Below, in pieces: positions 59,800-64,000 of a stretch of DNA of 64,000 nt. Under the pieces are notes generated by a model. It was given only the letters and a program-made list of their open reading frames with translations, was not told where the DNA came from and searched no databases. Origin of the DNA: Haloplanus sp. CK5-1 (GTDB lineage Archaea > Halobacteriota > Halobacteria > Halobacteriales > Haloferacaceae); the NCBI RefSeq assembly GCF_037201915.1, contig NZ_CP147505.1, positions 744,001 through 808,000 of the forward strand, given 5' to 3'. Numbering within the stretch: the first letter of the stretch is position 1; each line of letters begins with the position of its first letter. The position numbers and the translations under genes were made by a program.

Positions 59800-61250
59800 G
59801 GGCGCACCCGCCGCGTCGCCGACTCGGTGGTGTTCGATCGGACCGTGGTCGTGGTCGGGGTCGGTCCCCCGGCACCGGCGTCCGACTCGGTTCGATCGGC
59901 CCACGCCGGCCGCGTCACCGTCACCGGCTCCGGCGTGACGCGAACCGTCACCACCACCCGCACCGACGGTTCGCCCGTCGGCGTCGACTCCCGCCGGATG
60001 GATCGAACCAGCCCCCGCTCGTCGATCCGCGCCTCGCCCGTCACGTTCCGCGACCCGGACCACGAGTCGCCCTCCAGAGCGACCCGCACCTGCCCCCGCC
60101 CGCCGCGGGTCGCGTGACCGACGACCCGGGACTCCTCGACGCCGAGATACCAGCGCACGTACCGCCGCGAGCGGTCGACGACGCGGTTGGGGGTGGTCGT
60201 CTCCCGCGTCGTCTTCCGGACGGACCGGTCGCTTTCGGACGTGTCGAGGCCGTCGACCGGCCGGGCGTACAGCGCCGTCCCGTTCGCGTACACGGACTCC
60301 TCCGCGACGAGCGGCGAGGTGTGTTCGACCGCGCCGACGACGCGGACGCGCGATCGGTAGCGATCGGTCGACTCGACCGCGATGCGCTCCTCGGCGACGC
60401 CGCGCAGGCGGCCGTCGACGTACTCCCGGTGGAGGATGTGGATCCGGTAGGACCGCCCCGCGAGCGCCTCTGCGTGTGCGCCGGCGACCGAAATCGCGCT
60501 GGTGACGCCCTCGTCGTCGACCCCCGGTGAGAACGACGCTCCGACCGTCCCGTCGCTCCCGACGCCCGGCGTGTCGGTCTCGTTCGCCCCGTCCGCGTCG
60601 GTGCCGGCGTCGACCGCCGGCGCGAACGTCGGCCCGGCCGCCGCCGCGATGCTCCCGACCACGAGCGCCACCGCGGCCCCCACGAGGAGGACTCGCCGAC
60701 CCCGCTCGCCGCTCGTCGGCCCTCCTCCCGTCGCCGACCCATCACCGCCGTTCTCGCCGTTCTCGCCGTCCGCGCCGGCCCGTCCCCTGTCGGTCGCCGC
60801 GGCTCCCCGAGACGCCGTCCCCGGGTCGCCGGCGACGCCGTCGTTCGCGCCCCCGTCGCCGGCCTCCACCGTCCCGGCCGACGCGTCGTCGCCATCGTCC
60901 TCAGCGATCGTCGCCCCGTCGCACCCGTCGATCGACCACAGGTCGTCGGGATCGGCGTCGAAGAAGCGTCGGCACAATCGCCCCCGATCGGTCGGATCGA
61001 GCGCGTAGGTCAGCAGTTCGCGCAGTTCGGCCGCGTCCAGCGGGGCGTCGTCGCCCCTCGTCGCGACGGTGGCTCCCTCGGCAGTCACCGTGAACCGCCG
61101 CGGACGGGCCGATCCCGGCGGCGTCGCCACCACCTCGTCCCCGTGCCGTATGACCGCCCACCCGCGGGCGTCGTACACCGCGGCGACGAGAGCCGCCCGT
61201 TCGTCCCGATGTAGGGCGGCGACCCGGTCTGTGAACGCGTCGCCCGTCAT
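59796..61250 (-). CDS. membrane-anchored protein with outer DUF7537-like domain, paralogue B
   Basis: A 484-residue protein with the same layout as paralogue A: N-terminal alpha/beta domain ([40 protein letters not shown]), an acidic linker, one membrane helix ([20 protein letters not shown]), a Gly/Thr linker and an outer beta domain ([38 protein letters not shown]). It lacks a lipobox. It is translationally coupled to cbiP, so it may serve corrinoid capture or sensing; this is inference. Confidence 0.82.
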   Translation of the reverse strand: MTGDAFTDRVAALHRDERAALVAAVYDARGWAVIRHGDEVVATPPGSARPRRFTVTAEGATVATRGDDAPLDAAELRELLTYALDPTDRGRLCRRFFDADPDDLWSIDGCDGATIAEDDGDDASAGTVEAGDGGANDGVAGDPGTASRGAAATDRGRAGADGENGENGGDGSATGGGPTSGERGRRVLLVGAAVALVVGSIAAAAGPTFAPAVDAGTDADGANETDTPGVGSDGTVGASFSPGVDDEGVTSAISVAGAHAEALAGRSYRIHILHREYVDGRLRGVAEERIAVESTDRYRSRVRVVGAVEHTSPLVAEESVYANGTALYARPVDGLDTSESDRSVRKTTRETTTPNRVVDRSRRYVRWYLGVEESRVVGHATRGGRGQVRVALEGDSWSGSRNVTGEARIDERGLVRSIRRESTPTGEPSVRVVVTVRVTPEPVTVTRPAWADRTESDAGAGGPTPTTTTVRSNTTESATRRVRP

Positions 61251-61293
61251 ACCGTCCGATACGGGCGGGCGCGCAAAACCCTTCGGCTCGGAC

Positions 61294-61914
61294 TCAGAAC
61301 TCCGTTCCCTTCCGCGCCCGCTGGCCGGCGTCGATCGGGTGTCGCTCTTTCCGCACCTCGCTCACCAGGTCGGCGGCGTCCGTCAGGTACGACGGTCGCT
61401 CGTGACCGCCGGTACAGACGAGTTCCAAGTCGTCGGGTTTCCGGTCGACGAGGTCGACCACGTCCGCGGGGTCGATCAGGTCGCGGTTGGCGGCGTACAG
61501 CACCTCGTCGAGGATCAGCATGTGGACGCCCTCCTCGGGGTCGCCGTCGAGGGCGAGCGGTTCGGAGGCTTCGGCCGCCGCGTCGATCAGGTCGCGCGCC
61601 CGTTCCAACCCCCCCTTCGCCTTCGCGGCGTGGTCGTCGTCGTCGCTCCCGTCGGCGAAGCCGTGCCAGCCGTAGTGGCCGGTGTGTTCGTAACTGAACC
61701 CCGCAACCTGCTCGATGGCCGCGTACTCGCCGCGGACGTCCTCGACGCTCTCGGCCCCACCCTTCATGAACTGGAGGCAGTGGACCCGGTAGCCGTGGCC
61801 GGCGGCCCGAAACCCCATGCCGAGGGCGGCGGTGGTCTTTCCCTTCCCGTCGCCCCACCACACCTGCGCGAGGCCGAACTCCTCGGGGACGCGAGCCTCG
61901 ACCGTGTCGTTCAT
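61294..61914 (-). CDS. cobO: cob(I)yrinic acid a,c-diamide adenosyltransferase
   Basis: A 206-residue CobO/CobA-type corrinoid adenosyltransferase. AQVWWGDGKGKTTAALGMGF is the P-loop, YRVHCLQFMKGGAESVEDV binds corrinoid, and HMLILDEVLYAANRDLI is the Walker B. It adds the upper adenosyl ligand. The start at 61914 is chosen because the earlier frame is Arg/Gly-rich. It lies downstream of cbiZ (27 bases) on the same strand. Confidence 0.95.
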   Translation of the reverse strand: MNDTVEARVPEEFGLAQVWWGDGKGKTTAALGMGFRAAGHGYRVHCLQFMKGGAESVEDVRGEYAAIEQVAGFSYEHTGHYGWHGFADGSDDDDHAAKAKGGLERARDLIDAAAEASEPLALDGDPEEGVHMLILDEVLYAANRDLIDPADVVDLVDRKPDDLELVCTGGHERPSYLTDAADLVSEVRKERHPIDAGQRARKGTEF

Positions 61915-61940
61915 CGTCCCGACTCGGCCCGGATCGGCCT

Positions 61941-62684
61941 TCAATGGTCCGGTGTGACCGGTGACGTCGTCGCCCGCTCGTCGGTTACGACGCCCGCGCC
62001 AGCCCGCGCGTCCGCCGCGGCGTCGACCGTCGCGTCGCCGTACCGGGACTCGAGGCTCGCGACGAGGGCGTCGCGGACGCAGGCGCGGGCGGCCCCGCCG
62101 ACGTCGGTCGCGCTCCCCGAGAACCGCGCCGGCTCGCCCGCCGGATCGCAGGCCGCGACCACCGCGTCGGTCGTCGTTCCGGGGACGCCGGTCAGCGCGA
62201 GCAACGTCGCCGCCTTCGCTTCCGCGGCCACCGTCAGCAGGTTCGCGAGCGCACCCGGCGCCAGCGCACGAGTCGTCCCGACGACGACGTTGACGGTGCC
62301 GGCGTGTGTGGTCCCCTCGTCGCGGTCGTCGCCCCCGCCGTCCACCGTCGTCCACTCCCTGTCCACCGGGAGCGCCGCGGGGTTCGAGACGCCGGCCGTG
62401 ACGACGGCCTCGACGGGGTCGAGTCGCGCCCGCCGGGCGTGGCGCTGGTCGACTCCGGTCAACAGCGCCGGGCCGCGGGCCTCGGGGTCGAAGCCGGCCT
62501 CGGCGAGTCGGTCGGCGACGTAGGCGTCGAGGTCGGTTCGGGCCCACCCCTCCGGGACGGTGCAGTTGTAGGCCGCCGGTGCGACGCTCACGCCGCCGTC
62601 GGCCCCTGTCGAGAGCCACCGGGTGTCGGGGCGGCCGAGTCGACAGACGCCCGCCCGCACCTCGGCGTCGAAGATCTTGCTCAC
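61941..62684 (-). CDS. cbiZ: adenosylcobinamide amidohydrolase
   Basis: A 247-residue CbiZ. RWLSTGADGGVSVAPAAYNC, ALLTGVDQRHARRARLDPVE, VVTAGVSNPAALPVDREWTT and GTTRALAPGALANLLTVAAE are family signatures. It removes the aminopropanol side from cobinamide, allowing salvage through cobyric acid, which then re-enters by CobD-made aminopropanol phosphate. The GTG start overlaps the cobD stop in GTGA. Confidence 0.93.
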   Translation of the reverse strand: MSKIFDAEVRAGVCRLGRPDTRWLSTGADGGVSVAPAAYNCTVPEGWARTDLDAYVADRLAEAGFDPEARGPALLTGVDQRHARRARLDPVEAVVTAGVSNPAALPVDREWTTVDGGGDDRDEGTTHAGTVNVVVGTTRALAPGALANLLTVAAEAKAATLLALTGVPGTTTDAVVAACDPAGEPARFSGSATDVGGAARACVRDALVASLESRYGDATVDAAADARAGAGVVTDERATTSPVTPDH

Positions 62685-63682
62685 AGCAACGCGTCGAGGA
62701 GGCGGTCGTTCTCCGCCGGGCGGCGCACGGCGACCCGGACGTGTGAATCGAGGCCTCGGAAGGTGGTGGCGTCGCGGATTGCGATACCCGCTCGCCGGGC
62801 GTCGGCGACGAGGTCCTCGACCTCCGTCTCGGTCTCCAGCAGGAGGAAGGGGGCCTCCGAGGGGTGGACGTCGAACGCCCCGTCGAGGGCGTCGCGCATG
62901 CGGCGGCGTTCGCGCCGGACCCGGTCGCGCGTCTCGGCGACGAACGCCGTCCGCCCGAGGCAGTAGGCACCGACCTCGGCGGCGGGCGTCGACAGCCCCC
63001 ACGCCGGCCGCGCGGCCTCGAGTCGGTCGTGCAGGTCGCCCGTCGCGGCCGCAAAGCCCATCCGGAGTCCCGGCAGGCCGAACACCTTCGTCAGCGACCG
63101 CGCGACGACGACGCCGGGTTCGCCCGCGAGCGTCGGCCGATCGGTGAAATCGAGGAAGGCCTCGTCGACGACGAGGAGGGTGTCGGCGGCGCGACACGCC
63201 TCGGCGTACGCCACGAGGTCGGCCCGCGGGTACGCGTCGCCGGTCGGGTTGTTGGGGTTGCAGACGACGACGGCCTCGTGCCCCGCGGGATCGGTTCCGA
63301 GGAGGCGGTCGTGGTCGACGAACGTCGGGTCGGCCCCCTGGAGGCGGACCTCGCGGGCGTACTCGCCGAAACTCGGCTTCGGGAGCAGGACCCTATCGGA
63401 GGCGTCGAGGGTCACTTCGAAGGCGAGGCGGAGCGCGCCGATGCCCCCGGCCGTCGGCACGACGGTCGACGGCTCACACCCCAGATACTCGCCGGCCGCG
63501 GTGCGGTACTCGGGGTAGTCGCCGTCGGGGTACCGCGTGGCCGGCCGGTGGGCCGCGTCGTAGACGTCGGCGACTCCGCTCGGTCGCTCCGGGTTCGTGT
63601 TGGCGCTGAAGTCGAGCAGCGACGGGTCCGACGCGCCCCCGTGTGGGATGCGGTCCACGTCGGGAACGGCGTCAGGGTCCAT
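62681..63682 (-). CDS. cobD: threonine-phosphate decarboxylase
   Basis: A 333-residue PLP-dependent fold-type I enzyme. LDFSANTNPERPSGVADVY, PTAGGIGALRLAFEVTLDAS, VVCNPNNPTGDAYPRADLV and the PLP lysine in RSLTKVFGLPGLRMGFA are CobD/HisC marks. In its cobalamin context it makes aminopropanol phosphate. HisC-type aminotransferase activity cannot be ruled out by sequence alone. It overlaps the CobT-like gene by 11 bases. Confidence 0.92.
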   Translation of the reverse strand: MDPDAVPDVDRIPHGGASDPSLLDFSANTNPERPSGVADVYDAAHRPATRYPDGDYPEYRTAAGEYLGCEPSTVVPTAGGIGALRLAFEVTLDASDRVLLPKPSFGEYAREVRLQGADPTFVDHDRLLGTDPAGHEAVVVCNPNNPTGDAYPRADLVAYAEACRAADTLLVVDEAFLDFTDRPTLAGEPGVVVARSLTKVFGLPGLRMGFAAATGDLHDRLEAARPAWGLSTPAAEVGAYCLGRTAFVAETRDRVRRERRRMRDALDGAFDVHPSEAPFLLLETETEVEDLVADARRAGIAIRDATTFRGLDSHVRVAVRRPAENDRLLDALL

Positions 63683-64000
63683 CGCCCGAATCCATGCGTT
63701 CCACCACCTCAAGCGTTGCGTCCGCGACGCCGTCGAGGACGCCGGCCCGCTCCGCGAGCAGGAGCGCACCGCCCATCCCCGCGCCCTCCTTCGCCTCGCC
63801 GGCGGCGTAGCGCGACAGCGCGTCGGGCCGCCCCTCGAACCCGGGGTCGGTGACGACCGTCTCGCAGTCGAGGTCGGCCGCCGCGCGCCGGACGTCGGTG
63901 TCGGCGGCGACGTACGTCGTCGACGCGACGGTTAGCGGCGTGGCGACCCCGGCGTGACGAACCAGCGCGACGGCGGCGATCATCTGCGTCCCGCCGCCGA
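63672..64000 (-). CDS. CobT-like nicotinate-nucleotide phosphoribosyltransferase (UPF0284), partial
   Basis: The frame runs out of the window at its 5' end. The visible 109 residues read GGGTQMIAAVALVRHAGVAT, then VASTTYVAADTDVRRAAADL, and EGAGMGGALLLAERAGVLDG, the C-terminal part of archaeal CobT-like proteins, which make alpha-ribazole phosphate for the lower ligand. The start lies beyond 64000. It heads the cobalamin run and overlaps cobD by 11 bases. Confidence 0.85.
   Translation of the reverse strand, partial: GGGTQMIAAVALVRHAGVATPLTVASTTYVAADTDVRRAAADLDCETVVTDPGFEGRPDALSRYAAGEAKEGAGMGGALLLAERAGVLDGVADATLEVVERMDSGDGP

Noticed and set aside
1-64000. tRNA or rRNA genes, CRISPR arrays, intact transposases
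   Set aside because: Reading the gaps on both strands I saw no cloverleaf-like sequence, no regular repeat-spacer array and no transposase motifs. A covariance-model search would settle small RNAs.

Overview
The window is a stretch of a high-GC haloarchaeal (class Halobacteria) chromosome. Evidence is the acidic Asp/Glu-rich proteins, archaeal-only genes (ribosomal protein S19e, PDCD5-type protein, Sec61 beta, SecF-SecD, class I LysS, separate GMP-synthase amidotransferase, archaemetzincin, UPF0146, DUF2070, DUF373), isoprenoid-lipid genes (HMG-CoA reductase, prenyl synthase, IPP isomerase-like) and many haloarchaeal-only families. TATA-like boxes lie about 25-32 bases before many start codons, as expected for largely leaderless transcripts. 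I cannot fix the genus. No rRNA, tRNA, CRISPR array or intact transposase gene is visible. Coding density is very high and no gap without a gene exceeds about 225 bases.

Layout. 1-8264: a truncated alpha/beta hydrolase, an MFS transporter, a frameshifted small gene, a HypE/AIR-synthase-like protein, then a minus-strand run (JAMM protease, Idi-like Nudix protein, CPBP protease, pgi, two membrane proteins). 8374-18000: hisS, truA, mobA, yqeC, a PP-loop protein, PDCD5 and S19e, a flippase-like membrane protein, thiL, a site-2 protease, and a degenerate MobB fused to MoaE. 18090-30252: pyrH, lysS, cupin, DUF192, lipoproteins and microproteins, a Tat-exported multicopper oxidase, guaA amidotransferase, DUF2070, DUF373 and a prenyl synthase. 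30305-40015: etfB-etfA, a membrane-anchored HTH protein divergent from a secreted protein, a methyltransferase, microproteins, thioredoxin, Sec61 beta, pdxT, hisE, F420-dependent NADP reductase, a HAD hydrolase and a VOC protein. 40056-50539: a wrecked carbonic anhydrase gene carrying a two-hairpin insertion, UPF0146, archaemetzincin, hmgA, regulators, mch, and a chimeric regulator/hydrolase remnant. 50670-56705: secF-secD, rnhB, a microprotein behind an unusual CACGTG promoter, HTH and HalOD1 proteins, and a minD pair. 56784-64000: a cobalamin block (cbiP, cobO, cbiZ, cobD, CobT-like) with two inverted paralogous membrane proteins around cbiP.

How the genes fit together. The cobalamin block joins salvage (CbiZ, CobO) with aminopropanol-arm and nucleotide-loop steps. 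mobA, yqeC and the MoaE fusion serve the molybdenum cofactor. Idi-like protein, prenyl synthase and HMG-CoA reductase serve archaeal lipid synthesis. Mch and the F420-dependent reductase are methanogen-type enzymes kept by an aerobic-type halophile. Sec61 beta, SecF and SecD serve protein export.

Most unusual signals: a 58-base insertion made of two perfect hairpins inside the dead carbonic anhydrase; a three-helix hairpin of about 70 bases before the F420 reductase gene; paired CACGTG palindromes one helical turn apart in a microprotein promoter; a regulator-to-hydrolase junction scar; and six convergent gene pairs whose stop codons interlock in four bases.
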